A DNA stretch of 64,000 nucleotides. It comes from Spinellus fusiger. Taxonomy: Eukaryota; Mucoromycota; Mucoromycetes; Mucorales; Phycomycetaceae. Under the pieces are notes generated by a model. That model was not told the DNA's origin. It saw only the letters and a list, made by a program, of their open reading frames with translations, and searched no databases. The DNA lies in NCBI GenBank assembly GCA_025094145.1, contig JALLLS010000006.1, positions 372,001-436,000 of the forward strand, given 5' to 3'. Below are positions 1-10,589 of this stretch, piece by piece. The translations under genes and the position numbers were made by a program. Each line of letters begins with the position of its first letter. Position 1 is the first letter of the stretch.

Positions 1-293
1 CTCAGTCTGTTCTTCTGAGCAGCTGCCTCCTTTTCTGGTGTCTCAGTAGGACTATCTTTTGTTGATGTTTGTTTACCACTGGAGGCAATAGAAAGAGAGG
101 AGCTGTTGACGTTGAACTCGTAAAGAGACCCATTCTCGCAATACAGGGAGTGTTCTTGGTGATAGGAAGGCTGTCCTGCCACCGCAGTCTTTACTTTACT
201 AATGAACTTTGAGAGAACACCGCCATCCTTGTCTGTGTTGGGGACTTCAAAATTAAAACTGGTGAGTGTTGTTTGCCACTGATGGTCTTCCAT
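1..293 (-). CDS. N-terminus of an unidentified protein, cut by the window edge
   Basis: An open frame on the minus strand starts with ATG at 293-291 and runs to the window edge, giving 97 codons beginning MEDHQWQTTLTSFNFEVP. It contains a short amphipathic run (GGVLSKFISKVKTAVAG) followed by a Ser/Thr/Glu-rich stretch. The frame shows sensible composition with no stop, and the start lies well clear of the RPL15 promoter. I do not recognise the family. An N-terminus of this kind (TLTSFNF followed by a LSKFISKVK-type helix) reminded me of fungal FYVE/PIKfyve lipid kinases, but that is only a guess and the diagnostic domains would lie outside the window. Confidence 0.5.
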   Translation of the reverse strand, partial: MEDHQWQTTLTSFNFEVPNTDKDGGVLSKFISKVKTAVAGQPSYHQEHSLYCENGSLYEFNVNSSSLSIASSGKQTSTKDSPTETPEKEAAAQKNRL

Positions 294-741
294 GTTGAAT
301 AGGCAGGCCTTGAAACAAAAGACGGATGAGCATAACGAGTATCTGTCCAGAGCAAAAGAAAAAGTCCGAATTGACTGTTTCCTCCTTCTGCTGCTGACTT
401 CACCGTCACACAAAAGAGGCAGACCGCATAATAACAAATGAGCAGTGCTTTCTTAAGAGGTCTCTTCCATGTTAGAGTGATGTCATGGCTACATAACCCT
501 TTTTATTATTATTAAATATTATGGGCTATTGAAAGCACCTGGCTCTGTTAGAAGATACTACTTTATCGATTCGACTCTTCTCAATATTAATACTCCGATA
601 TGTGGATGTGACGTTGAATGCAGCAAAGACATATCGACACAGGTCCCGAAGACTTGATACGCCCTCTTTTACCAGACATATCCTTCAAAGGTAATAAGAG
701 ACAACATCAGTAAATGAATAGATAAAGTATTAGTATCCAAG

Positions 742-868
742 GGATGGATGGATGAATGGATGGATAGTTAGTTGGTTATAACAAAGAGATAGATGGATAG
801 ATGGATGGGTGGATAGTTAGTTGGTTATAACAAAGAGATAGATAGATGGATGGATGGATGGATAGTAG
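742..868. repeat. GGAT/GATA simple repeat with a 49-bp duplication
   Basis: The stretch is built of GGAT, GATA and GATG tetramers. Within it a 33-bp block (GGATAGTTAGTTGG through AGAGATAGAT) occurs twice, at 762-794 and 811-843, with a period of 49 bp. It lies 70-200 bp upstream of the RPL15 start. Apart from this repeat and a telobox, 294-937 holds nothing I can identify. Confidence 0.8.
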
Positions 869-919
869 TAAACCAATACAACCTAAATACCTGTCATACA
901 AACATGCTTATCATTACTG

Positions 920-931
920 TTAGGGTTTTAG
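920..931 (+). promoter_or_regulatory. Telobox-like motif upstream of RPL15
   Basis: TTAGGGTTTTAG lies 7 to 18 bp upstream of the RPL15 ATG. It contains the complement of the AAACCCTAA telobox. Teloboxes are known in promoters and 5' leaders of ribosomal protein genes in plants and several fungi. The position so close to the ATG suggests a leader or initiator element; function here is inference. Confidence 0.4.
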
Positions 932-937
932 TTAGTC

Positions 938-1552
938 ATGGGTGCCTACAAATACATTGAGGAACTCTACAAGAAGAAACAGTCTGATGTCTTCCGTTTC
1001 TTGCTCCGTGTAAGATGCTGGGAGTTCAGACAGATGAACGTCATCCACCGTGCATCTCGTCCTTCTCGCCCTGACAAGGCACGTCGTCTCGGTTACAAAG
1101 CCAAGCAGGGCTTTGTTATCTACCGTATCCGTGTCCGTCGTGGTGGCCGCAAGAGACCCGTCCACAAGGGTGCTACCTTTGGCAAGCCTGTCAATGAGGG
1201 TGTGAACCAGCTCAAGTACCAGCGCTCCCTCCGTTCCACTGCTGAAGAGCGTGTGGGTCGCAAGTGCGCCAACTTGCGTGTGTTGAACTCTTACTGGATC
1301 AACCAGGATGCTACCTACAAGTACTTTGAGGTCATCCTTGTCGATCCTTCTCACAAGGCCATCCGTCGTGATCCTCGCATCAACTGGATCGTCAACGCTG
1401 TTCACAAGCGTCGTGAGGCCCGTGGTTTGACTGCTATTGGCAAGAAGAGCCGTGGTAAGAACAAGGGACACCGCTACACCAAGACCAAGGGATCTGGTCG
1501 CACCTCCAACTGGAAGCGCCGCAACACCCTCTCTCTCCCCCGTTACCGTTAA
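938..1552 (+). CDS. RPL15: 60S ribosomal protein L15 (eL15)
   Basis: An intact intronless frame of 204 residues from [18 protein letters not shown] to LSLPRYR, which is the usual length of eL15. The protein is very basic (Arg/Lys rich) as expected for an rRNA-binding large-subunit protein, and the highly conserved blocks are all present: [68 protein letters not shown] and [10 protein letters not shown]. It sits in the cytoplasmic 60S subunit and contacts 28S rRNA. Start choice is fixed by the universal MGAYKY N-terminus. Third positions are strongly C-rich in the coding region, unlike the AT-rich flanks, which fits high expression. An antisense open frame of 179 codons is only a shadow of this codon bias. 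Confidence 0.98.
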   Translation: MGAYKYIEELYKKKQSDVFRFLLRVRCWEFRQMNVIHRASRPSRPDKARRLGYKAKQGFVIYRIRVRRGGRKRPVHKGATFGKPVNEGVNQLKYQRSLRSTAEERVGRKCANLRVLNSYWINQDATYKYFEVILVDPSHKAIRRDPRINWIVNAVHKRREARGLTAIGKKSRGKNKGHRYTKTKGSGRTSNWKRRNTLSLPRYR

Positions 1553-2258
1553 AGATAGAGAAGAGCGTATTTGTTATGCTGCTGAATTCATTATTTCATC
1601 TTGTTTATGTATTCTCAATGAAATGGTATATGATAAAGCAAAGGTCTCAAAGCAATTTGTGTGTGTTTATGTATGCGGGATTGGGGGTGTTTGTATAAAA
1701 AGCATGGTTAGAGTAAGGTATTTGCTGCAAACTGGTCATTATGTATATATTTATGTGGAGAGCTTTCTGCTTTATGACTTTATACAGACATTAGTTATAG
1801 AAGAAAGTGCTTTATATAGAATGTAGCATCTCTGCAGTGAATAAGAGGAAAACAACGGGGAGTACTGCTATAAAGAGGTGTGGCTAATATCACATCTTTA
1901 TTATATCAACCTTTTTATTCTTTGATAATTCATGCAGTCTTCATTTTGTTCATCTTATTTTCTAATCAAAACTAAACATGTTCGTATGACAATTCACAAT
2001 AGCTTCCTAAAGACGTTATTTGAGGTTTGGGACACTATGTCTCTACAAAACACTTGTATTTCTGTCGGTGTTTACATTGCCCTTCATCACATACAACCTT
2101 CCCACCACGCTACATCCCATCTACTAAGTACCCAAGAAGATAGACTACACCTTTTCATTATTATACGCATATTGTCACCATTGTTCATGTGTCTAATAGG
2201 TCTCTTCATGAGTTGATTAAGACTACATCTTTTTATGTACAGTGAAAGAGACAGAAGA
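1553..2258. other. No gene seen (RPL15 3' flank)
   Basis: AT-rich DNA following RPL15, presumably starting with its 3' UTR. Open frames here are short and have no recognisable content. Confidence 0.5.
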
Positions 2259-2880
2259 GATCCGATAGATTTCATATCATCAATACAGCATTTTTTCCTG
2301 TATCAAAAGTATGACAATGTACCTTTTACTTTAATAAGGCCCATGTTATACCATCATATAACATTAGTGAGTATATGAATTTATACAATTTTTAAACATG
2401 ATTCATCTTTTTCTTTTTACCACAGAATCACATTCCATTAAACAATCTCAAATGTCAAACGCAGAATCCTCAACTAGAAACTATAGAGTTTATGAATAAG
2501 TTTTTTAAAAAAAGAGTAATGGGGTGTTTACTGGCTTAAAAGAAAAGAGAAAATTACTCCATGGGTAGCATTTCAAAGGTCATTAGCATTAGAATGACTA
2601 CTGTTAAACCTGTACCAAAGCCTCGTTCTGGTACACAAAAAATCAATAAGAGAGACCTCAGACAACCTGAGGCCATTCTAAGAGGCAACCCACTTGCCTC
2701 CTATAACTACGTAAATTTGGAACTTATTGAACATCTCTGGAGCTCAAGACAGCCTTAGAAGAAGCTTGAGGGAGATATCCACATCGCTATTGCCAAATAT
2801 TTGGTGGGCTTAATGAAGGTTTGCTGCTAGGCAGTTAATGATGCCAAAGGTGGCCCAACAAAACATTAAATAAAAACTTT
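2259..2880 (+). mobile_element. Decayed, internally deleted Tc1-like transposon
   Basis: The plus strand encodes a Tc1 helix-turn-helix remnant at about 2594-2700 (VKPVPKPRSGTQKINKRDL, then the LRGNPLAS linker typical of Tc1 transposases). It is joined almost directly to IEHLW, the part of the DDE domain around SPDLNPIEHLW, and to a C-terminal remnant ending AVNDAKGGPTKH at about 2833-2867. Most of the catalytic domain is therefore deleted. The first about 90 bp (2259-2350) is a repeat shared with 10346-10434. Non-functional relic; exact ends uncertain. Confidence 0.75.
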
Positions 2881-3049
2881 TTTTTATGTATAATAATATA
2901 GACTATATTTTAAACTAACTTTATGTTTAATTTGGGGTTGCTAATGTTTGCTTTGAGGCTTCAGCCTTTTTATACATAACTAATGTTCTTTCTCAAGACT
3001 TCAAAAATATATCGTAACTTACTAATTTTATGACTGCATAACGACTTGG

Positions 3050-6000
3050 CTACTGATTCTGATGATGAGTTTAGACAATACCTTCAATGCCTCAAGGTAA
3101 TTTTTGGGAGTTGTTGGGTAGATCACTTTCTGGGTGGGTATTCTCGTGCTTCATTCACTTTACAATGATTCACCTTTTTTTATAGCAAATCTTAGAGAGC
3201 ATAAAGCCTCGTTGAAATAATCTGCCAGTGGGGAAACATCCAGAAACACAAGTGTTTTACTATGTTCACCTAAATTAATAGAGATTAGAAATAATGTTTG
3301 TCTATAGAATAGTCCTTACCTAATGAGTACTTGAGAAGGTATGTAAACTTTGAGCTTCTATATGGAGCGTGCATATCTTTGTTTTTGTTATATCAAGACT
3401 TGCAATGACATCTCCAGGACAGCTCAGCCTTTTGCTGACTGACTGTGTTTCTCGTAATCCATCTCTAGTTGATCCTGATATGTTTAGCCTTTCAGATCCT
3501 GCCAAATCTACCAAATTCAATAACCCCTCTGTTGTTTCTCCTGTAGCGGAATCCCTTCCCTGTATTCTCAAGATAAGGCCACTGTGGCTGTGGGAAGAGC
3601 GTTCGTTAATGCTTGTAGCTGCTATTGCTCTGTTGTGGCTGGTCTTCTTAAGCATAGTATGCACATGTGCTAGGGAGTCTAAAAGAATGATAAAAAGAAT
3701 GATAATTAGCCAAGTGACAGTGTGAATGAAGGACTTACCACTTGTTATGCCAGTAACCTCGGTTTATCAATATTTTTCATGTCTGATTTCATGGTTTGTT
3801 TTTCCATGTTTATAATTATCACCCAATAGGTCACGAATGGACTCGTTGTATATTTCATGAAACTGCCTCACCATTTTGTAGTGCCAATTATTTTCTTTCG
3901 CCTTCTGAACTACATCATAGAGTTGATGAACAGCTCGTGGGATGACTCCTCTGTCTTCACCTGGTACTTCCTTCTATAGTGTATGTCTAAAAGTATTATG
4001 GGTTATTCCGCCTATGTTTAACCTCTCTTTCATTCTTTCTTACTTTTTCACTTCCTGTATGGCCGTATCTAGTATAAATACAAACAAAATTAAACATTAA
4101 TAAATTATTATTAATGATAATAATCAAGATAACTTACGCAAAAATACAAATAGTGTGCCCCTCTGGAGCTGGCTGAACAAGATGGGAGCCTTCTTCATAG
4201 CATTCTTTCTGTATGTTTTTATGAGGAAATACCTGGTCAAGAGAGAATCTGTGTTTCCTGCTAGACACACGACCAAGTATACGCTTTGGTTTCTGAGTGA
4301 TTTATATTGTATCATTGTCTTTTCCACAGAACTCCATGTCTGTGATTAAGTTAGGGTTTGACTTTTCAGACTCTAAACAATTTGCTTAGTGACATGACAT
4401 GATATACCTCAGTTTCCTTTTTCTTCTTCTTATCCATAACTGGGTGTACACGACAGAAGACACCGATATTTCCCTTGTATTCTTGCAAATCCTCTTCAGC
4501 AAAGACATTGGACTCTGATTCTGCTTATTTCTTCTTCTCTTCTTTTATTTCATTCCCCACAGTTTCGATGATGTGTTATGGATAGGCAGGCTGTTTGTCC
4601 ATTACCTAAAACAAAGGGTCATTAGTTTCTCTGCAGAAGAATGAATTGACTTGCCTTTACTTTTGCATTTAGAACTTTAAATTCCTCTTGTGTTGTATGA
4701 TGATTAGTGTGTGGTTTTTTATGTGATTCCTATAGTCATTATCAGTTAATGAGTTCATATGGAGTGGGCATATGAAATGGCAAATCCTACCTGTAGGCTT
4801 ATATATTCAGTGGCATAGTTTTAAAATTCAGTTACCCCTTTCTCTTTTAAAATTCTACTCATTCTCCTTCAAGTACATTAGATCCTTCTCATGAGATCTG
4901 CTTTCTGTTTCCTTTTATAATTCAGATGATTTTATGTTCTCCTCGTCCTTTCTTACTTCTTCCTAATAAAGGTATAATTAGGGTCATGTGAGTGTTGTAT
5001 GTGTATGTATTTACCTGCTCTTCTCTTTCCAAATCATTTACTCTTTCTGCAACTTCTGGTGTCTGCAGGTCCTTTTTTGGTATATCGCTTTCTAGGTTTG
5101 CCTTAAACTCAGATAGTTCAGAAACTTCAGGAATAATAGAGTGAGTTGACAGATAGTGTATTATTCATATGTACTCTTTGTATTACCTGCTTCAATGTGT
5201 TCTTGATGACGATTCAACTTTTTCCATGTGGAATGGGTTAGATTGTACAATTGAAGGTACTTCTATTCTATATTTACTTACCTTTTTATCAAGAACACAT
5301 CTCTTTTTCACATTAGTATCCAGTGACTTGGATGAAATATTTTTGGTTCTAGCAGCTACAGTGTCACTGGTTGTAGTAGCTGGTTGCTCAGGCTTAGAAG
5401 AGCGTGGCATGATTGGAGTCTGCTTACGTGGTTGTATGCGGGGTGCTCTTAATGAGGGAGGAGTGGACATAGGGAGTCGGGTAGTAGTAGTGGTGGTTGG
5501 TTGGATATGGGGTGTTTTTGATGATGAGGGAAGAGTGGGCATAAGGGGTCGGGTGGTGGTGGTAGTGGTTGGTTGTTTAAGCTTAGAAGAGCGTGGCATT
5601 ATTGGGGCTTGTTTGCGTGGTTGGATTTGAGGTGCTCTTAATGAGGGAGGGGTGGCAATAGGAGGTCGGGTGGCGGCAGCTGGTCGTGTTGTACCAAGAA
5701 CAACTCTTTTCTCTGCAGTTGTATTCAGCAACTCGACTGACTTTCTTTTTGTTCCAGCAGCCACAGTGTTGCTGGTGCTGGTAACTAGTCGCTCAGGCTG
5801 TGAAGAACGCGACACTATTGGTTCTTGTCTGCGAGGTTGAATGTGAGGTGTCTTAAGTGCGAGAGGAGTAGCCACAGAAGGTCTGGTGGTGCTTGTGGCA
5901 GGACGACGTGGTTCACCAGAAGGCTTCTTAATAGTTTTTGAGGGGGATAGTCCTGACACTGCAGGTGGTCTTCTGTCTGTTCTTTGGCTGGAAGTGGGTG

Positions 6001-6148
6001 CTGTACGTTCCTTTCTCAAGAGTGAGGCACGCGTACTTTTGACTGCCATGGAGGGAGAAGATGGAGACACGGGTCTCTTGGTTATTCTGGATGATTTTAC
6101 ATCCAAAGCACTTTTTTTCTTGCTGTCTTTAGCTGTCACTGGAAGCAT
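3050..6148 (-). pseudogene. Kinesin-14 (Kar3/Ncd-type) motor pseudogene
   Basis: A whole kinesin-14 architecture is readable on the minus strand but is broken. The N-terminal exon (6148-5295) encodes a Ser/Thr/Pro/Lys-rich tail with internal repeats and ends at a good GTAAGT donor. Short exons follow at about 5215-5180 (LNRHQEHIEA) and 5126-5017 (SELSEFKANLESDIPKKD, ending near REEQ). The coiled coil near 4975-4850 contains in-frame stops after KSSEL and after LKENE. The neck and motor start is recognisable as QEYKGNIGVFCRVHP (about 4480), with a stop shortly upstream. The P-loop near 4045-4069 reads FAYGHTGSEK where kinesins have GQTGSGKT. Then come GVIPRAVHQLYD and FHEIYNESIRDLLG (about 3950-3800), SINERSSHSHS and LLNLVDLAGSERL (3640-3480), a frameshift before APYRSSKFTYLL (about 3350), and KTLVFLDVSPLADYFNEAL (about 3250-3190). 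Kinesin-14 motors are C-terminal and move toward microtubule minus ends. The stops, frameshift and P-loop changes make activity very unlikely. Confidence 0.85.
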
Positions 6149-7631
6149 TTGGACTAGAGTGAGTTGTGTATAAAGATGAAAAGTAAGATTATTTTTGTAA
6201 AAAAAAAGGATGAAAAGAAGTAAGATGTGCATATCTATAATTCGCCGATGTTTTAAATGTATGAGCATTAGTTTCACGTGTAATTGGCATGACTGTAAAT
6301 TTGATTGGACACTCTACTGGTGTGTATGCCGTCCGTGTGGTTTCTGTCCAAAGGTATCTTTGTTAGATAACAGGCAGTTAGACAATGTATATTTATTAAA
6401 CTGATTTATACTTCTTCTTTTATATAATAATGAAAATCAAATAGAACACATCTTGTCACTTTCTAGATAGTTTGTTGGTACTATGGTCGTCTATCAGCCA
6501 GTAAACCAAAGGCTCCAGCGATACATGGGGAGAAGGAAGGATAAACCAATAGGCTTATTTTTCTTGGTTCTAGTAGTATCTTGCTAAATAGATGATATTT
6601 AGTTTATAGAAAATACATAGAAATACAATAAAAAAGAAAGAGTCTTTAGTAGTATTGAATAAGTATCAGCTACTATTCAACTATTGATATGATAGTGTCG
6701 TTGATGGCTTCTTGGCTTCAAAGGTATTTTGTTGAGTTAACGTACGATTCACTCTGTTTTTATTTATTTATTTATTCAAATTGTATGTCATACTTTTATA
6801 CTTTTATTCTAATCTAACAATTATTACAAATAGAGTAATTTGGCGTAAATTATTACTAAATAGAGCAAACTCTAATGCAGGCTGTTGTACTTTCATAATC
6901 TAAAAAGACCTATCCACTGCATTCAAATACGCCACAGCTTATCCTATATGCCTCATCCCAGACTCATCATTGTATGGCCATTCTTAAAAATAAACAATAA
7001 AAATAAAAAAGACCAACTGTTGGTTTCTCGTCTTTCTTAATAAAGATACTATTTATTATAGTCATTAGGAATAGATTTTTACTGGTATCTAACCAATTAA
7101 ACTGTGTTTATAAACAGATAGAGAGTCCATGCATGAAACTAAAAGTCTAGATATTTCTAATAACACAAGTAGTTGAAAAATACTTTATATGTGCCATCTT
7201 TTAGTCCTACATATTTATTTGCCTCTGCTATTCCATTAGAATGTTGGTTTTATTATACACTGTTCTTCTTCATAACACTATTTATCTCAAAGTCATCACC
7301 TCTTTTCTATTGATTTGCACAGTGTTTATCTGAATATAGGTTCTACACATACTGTACATCTTAGCTACCTAATAAGACCTAATAATAAAAATAAAAAATA
7401 AACACTAACACTTTATACAGGTTCTCTATCCAAAGTGAATGTAACCATAGAGAGGAAGAGTATGAATAAACACATCTAGCTTACTATTATTATCCTATAA
7501 TTCAGATAACAAGATATGTCCACTTGATACCTATGCAACCGACATTTCCATCTGTACGGAGAATAAAAGAAAAGAACTCTATGTAAATGTATAGGAAGCT
7601 ATTGATCATCACAAAAGACATACAAATCTAT
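6149..7631. other. No gene seen, AT-rich
   Basis: AT-rich sequence without convincing coding potential on either strand. A splice-acceptor-like CTCTAG just upstream of 6148 could mean that the former kinesin gene had a further 5' exon here, but I cannot identify one. Confidence 0.4.
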
Positions 7632-8393
7632 TCAATTTTTATGCTGTGTATTCTTAAACTGTGGTGGATTTCTCTTTTCTTCATTCTTAAAAGAGGGTGC
7701 CTTAAGACCAAGAGCACCAAAGATCATTCGTTTTGCGGCATTACTTGTTGTTATTCGACGCACAGGCCTTTCGATCTGTGGTTTTTCAATCTGTGGTTTT
7801 TCATTCTGTAGCCTTTTGATATGTAGTTTTTCAATTTGTGGCATCTCATTCTGTAATTCTTCACTCTGTGGCGGTTCAGGTGTAGCCTGTATGGATGAGG
7901 TTTGGATAGTGTCAGGGCCATTGGATTCTACTGTGGAGCATTGACAAGAAGTTGTGTTTATTTCTTGGCTGTCCTTCCTTTCTTCACTCTTAGCTATGGT
8001 GAAAGACAGTATTGCTTCTGTCACTGGTTGTTCAATAAGGGTGGGGCCGTTGCTGTTATTATTGTCCTGATGATCACTGAGTGTTGTAGTCTCCAACAGT
8101 TGACTAAGAAGTATTTCTTCTTCCAAAGCCAAAGCCTGTTGACTCTCCTTCTGGCTATTATCCATAGACTGTGGTATTCCAGATAGGGGTTGTTTGACAG
8201 CTGATGTGTGCCTCTGCGCTACTGTCTCTACTGGAGTATTCTGAGACTTCTCAACAAGCAACGGCATCTTCTTTGGTGGTTGTGTCGTGGGTGGGTTCTC
8301 CTCCCATGGTATCTTTCCCCAACTACCCACCTGGGATAATTCTGATGAAGGAACATGACTAGTCATGGACTGACTACTAGAATATTTTCTCAC
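7632..8393 (-). CDS. Hypothetical low-complexity protein (or terminal exon)
   Basis: An open frame of 253 codons. The first in-frame ATG is at 8366, ten codons into the frame (MTSHVPSSELSQVGSW). The frame is open for only a few codons upstream, so either this ATG is the start or this is the last exon of a longer gene. The protein is rich in Ser, Gln, Glu and Pro, has an aromatic cluster near the N-terminus (SWGKIPWEE), a run of imperfect PQIEK/PQIER repeats near residues 190-215, and a short basic, conserved-looking tail (SNAAKRMIFGALGLKAP). I do not recognise a family. Composition is richer in GC than the flanks, which favours a real exon. Function unknown; it could be another decaying gene like the neighbouring kinesin. 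Confidence 0.4.
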   Translation of the reverse strand: MRKYSSSQSMTSHVPSSELSQVGSWGKIPWEENPPTTQPPKKMPLLVEKSQNTPVETVAQRHTSAVKQPLSGIPQSMDNSQKESQQALALEEEILLSQLLETTTLSDHQDNNNSNGPTLIEQPVTEAILSFTIAKSEERKDSQEINTTSCQCSTVESNGPDTIQTSSIQATPEPPQSEELQNEMPQIEKLHIKRLQNEKPQIEKPQIERPVRRITTSNAAKRMIFGALGLKAPSFKNEEKRNPPQFKNTQHKN

Positions 8394-8420
8394 AGTAGGT
8401 ATAAGTGTTTTTTCTTTTTA

Positions 8421-8462
8421 TGCTTTGGTAAAGCACTACGTTAACCACTCCACTAGAACCGC
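8421..8462 (-). other. tRNA-like 5' half fragment
   Basis: On the minus strand the sequence GGTTCTAGTGGAGTGGTTAA resembles the acceptor and D-arm of a tRNA. It contains a perfect pol III A-box match (TAGTGGAGTGG), and a possible anticodon arm (TGCT-TTACCAA-AGCA) follows. No T-arm or B-box (GTTCGAATC type) follows within 80 nt, so this is not a complete tRNA. It may be a fragment of a tRNA or of a tRNA-derived element. Confidence 0.25.
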
Positions 8463-9924
8463 TTTACTACAGTGAGTAGCTATGGAATAGGCTGTTCCTT
8501 TGAATACGGTGTTGTGACCGTTAACTATCTTTCTTGGTATTCATACTCCGAGCAAAATGATCTGTTCAAACTCCATAGTATGTCTTGAAATATGTACAAA
8601 GTGGATCTATAGAGTATCAGATAATGTATTATTCATTCTTATATAAACAGATATATAAGGATTGATATTTTTAGCCATAGAATTATTAAAGATAATATTA
8701 TAGTAAAACATAAAGAGTAAATGAAAAAGTCCAATCATAGGAAATAAAATAGTTTGTACATAATACTGTTCAAAAACCCAATAAACAAGAGGTGTGTTAA
8801 GTAGGTAAAAGTTATATTTCTTAAAGAATTCATTCTATAAATATGAAGACTACTTATATATATCTTCTTCTGAGGCATAACTTATTAGGACTGATTATTC
8901 AACAGTATTCTCTTCAAAAATGCACGGACAATGATCCTCCCTTAATAGACTTCCAGGGACAGAATACTTCCTTATTTGCAATAATACTTTATTTCTACTT
9001 ATTGTCCAAGATAAATAATACTACAATTTTATCAAGACTGTCATGAACAGTATTATAATAAAAGTGAAAATATTAAACAGTGGTTCTAATGGAATTTGGA
9101 TTTTAAAGCATAGATTTATCTATTATTCAATACCAAACATTAGTATAGAAGAGTTAGTGTTTGTTTCCAAAGAGTATCTATCGTCCTTATAGTGTATAAT
9201 GATGCTTATTCCCATTGTTCTTTACTGTTCTTTACTGTTTTTATTTTTATTCTCAATCTTATAATAGGACATCTCTTCTCAGTATGTTTTGGTTATGATG
9301 TATAGAATTCAGACGACCTTGTTCAATGTTAGTATATACTCTATACTGATAAAAGAGCTTTCCAAATAAATGCAAGTGATTTATTTTTTCTGTACATCAA
9401 TCTGAAGCAGTAGTATTTTAGTGTGCTTATCTTGACATTTTGGTTATTGACTGAACATGTATTTATATTCTAAACCTAACTGTTCTGTAGGAAAAAGAAG
9501 TACGTAGCTCATAGGATTGTATGACTGATTCGTAGAACTAATTCTTTGTAGTAAGCTGTCATTTCTTGGTCTTATCACAATGACTTTGTTTTCTTTCTGT
9601 TTTTATTATTATTATTTAGACAGTTACAATGACTTTTGTGCGAATGACCCTATCCACAACATCTTATCTATCTATTTTGAAGATAGTTCACTCAAATAAT
9701 GTTATTGGGTATATAATTAGGATGAACCTACTTGTTCAAGAAAGTGTGAATACAGCCACACTCAACTGAGTTGAATACTTGTGAAAATAAACATCAGGAC
9801 AAAATAGATAGGCCATGTTCATTAAATAAAGCACTCTAAATTTGATCTATAAGCTTCAAAATTAATCCTACCAAAGCTTAATATCTTTAATTATAGAAAA
9901 TGAAATAATAATACAGTTAATATT
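8463..9924. other. No gene seen, AT-rich
   Basis: About 1.4 kb of strongly AT-rich DNA. Open frames are short and without recognisable motifs. Confidence 0.4.
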
Positions 9925-10290
9925 TCGTATGGCCTCCTTTGGCATCAATGACAGCCTAGTATCTCCGCCTCATGCTGACAATGAGGTTGTCTGTCACTTC
10001 TTTAGATATTTTACCTTATTCAAGCATCAGGGCCGCCTTCAACTTCTTTTTAATAAAACATAAACTCCTGTCCTTCCTAATGATATTCTTGAGGTGGGCC
10101 CATAGATGCTCAGTTCGATCGAGATTGGTATTGTAAGGACCAGTAAAGAGTCATTACTATGCCATTCGCTGCCTTTTATTCTCGAGTTGCCCTGCTCGTA
10201 GGAGGCCTAGCATTGTTCTCCTGTAGGCAGTAACTGACATTAGGCTTTAGGGGAGAGAGACATACTCAAGTTCATGGTAGTAGACTTCTC
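9925..10290 (-). mobile_element. C-terminal relic of a Tc1-like transposase
   Basis: On the minus strand the frame reads NTNLDRTEHLWAHLKNIIRK, the DDE-domain segment corresponding to SPDLNPIEHLW of Tc1 elements. It then continues to VTDNLIVSMRRRY, a stop, and AVIDAKGGHTKY followed by TAA, the characteristic Tc1 C-terminus. Stops and frameshifts are present upstream. It is the same family as the fragment at 2.8 kb (AVNDAKGGPTKH) and the one at 14.6 kb. Dead remnant. Confidence 0.8.
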
Positions 10291-10345
10291 CCAAGACATC
10301 AATGTAAAGTGGGGGAGGGGACAAAGAATTGGCAATTTTTAAATA

Positions 10346-10434
10346 ATCCAATAGATTCTATTTACCAATACAGCTTTTTTCCTGTATCAATAGAAAGACA
10401 ACATATCTTTTACTTTAATAAAGTCCATGTTATA
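10346..10434. repeat. Dispersed repeat shared with 2259-2350
   Basis: About 90 bp aligns with 2259-2350. Shared blocks include CAATACAG, TTTTTTCCTGTATC, CTTTTACTTTAATAA and CCATGTTATA. ATACAG and CTGTAT form a small inverted repeat in both copies. It probably represents terminal sequence of the same Tc1-like family. Confidence 0.6.
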
Positions 10435-10589
10435 TTAAAGAAAAGCTTTAGAATAAGCACATATAATTTATTCTTTATTTTTACATTTAAAAAACTACTA
10501 CAAATGTAGCTTTAATAATGGGTACTCTCACCCTTATTTTTAATGACATTGCATTCGTACTGGTATTGTTTAAATCAAAGAATTTCATG

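Noticed and set aside
932..1471. 179-codon open frame antisense to RPL15
   Set aside because: Shadow frame caused by RPL15 codon bias; no family resemblance.
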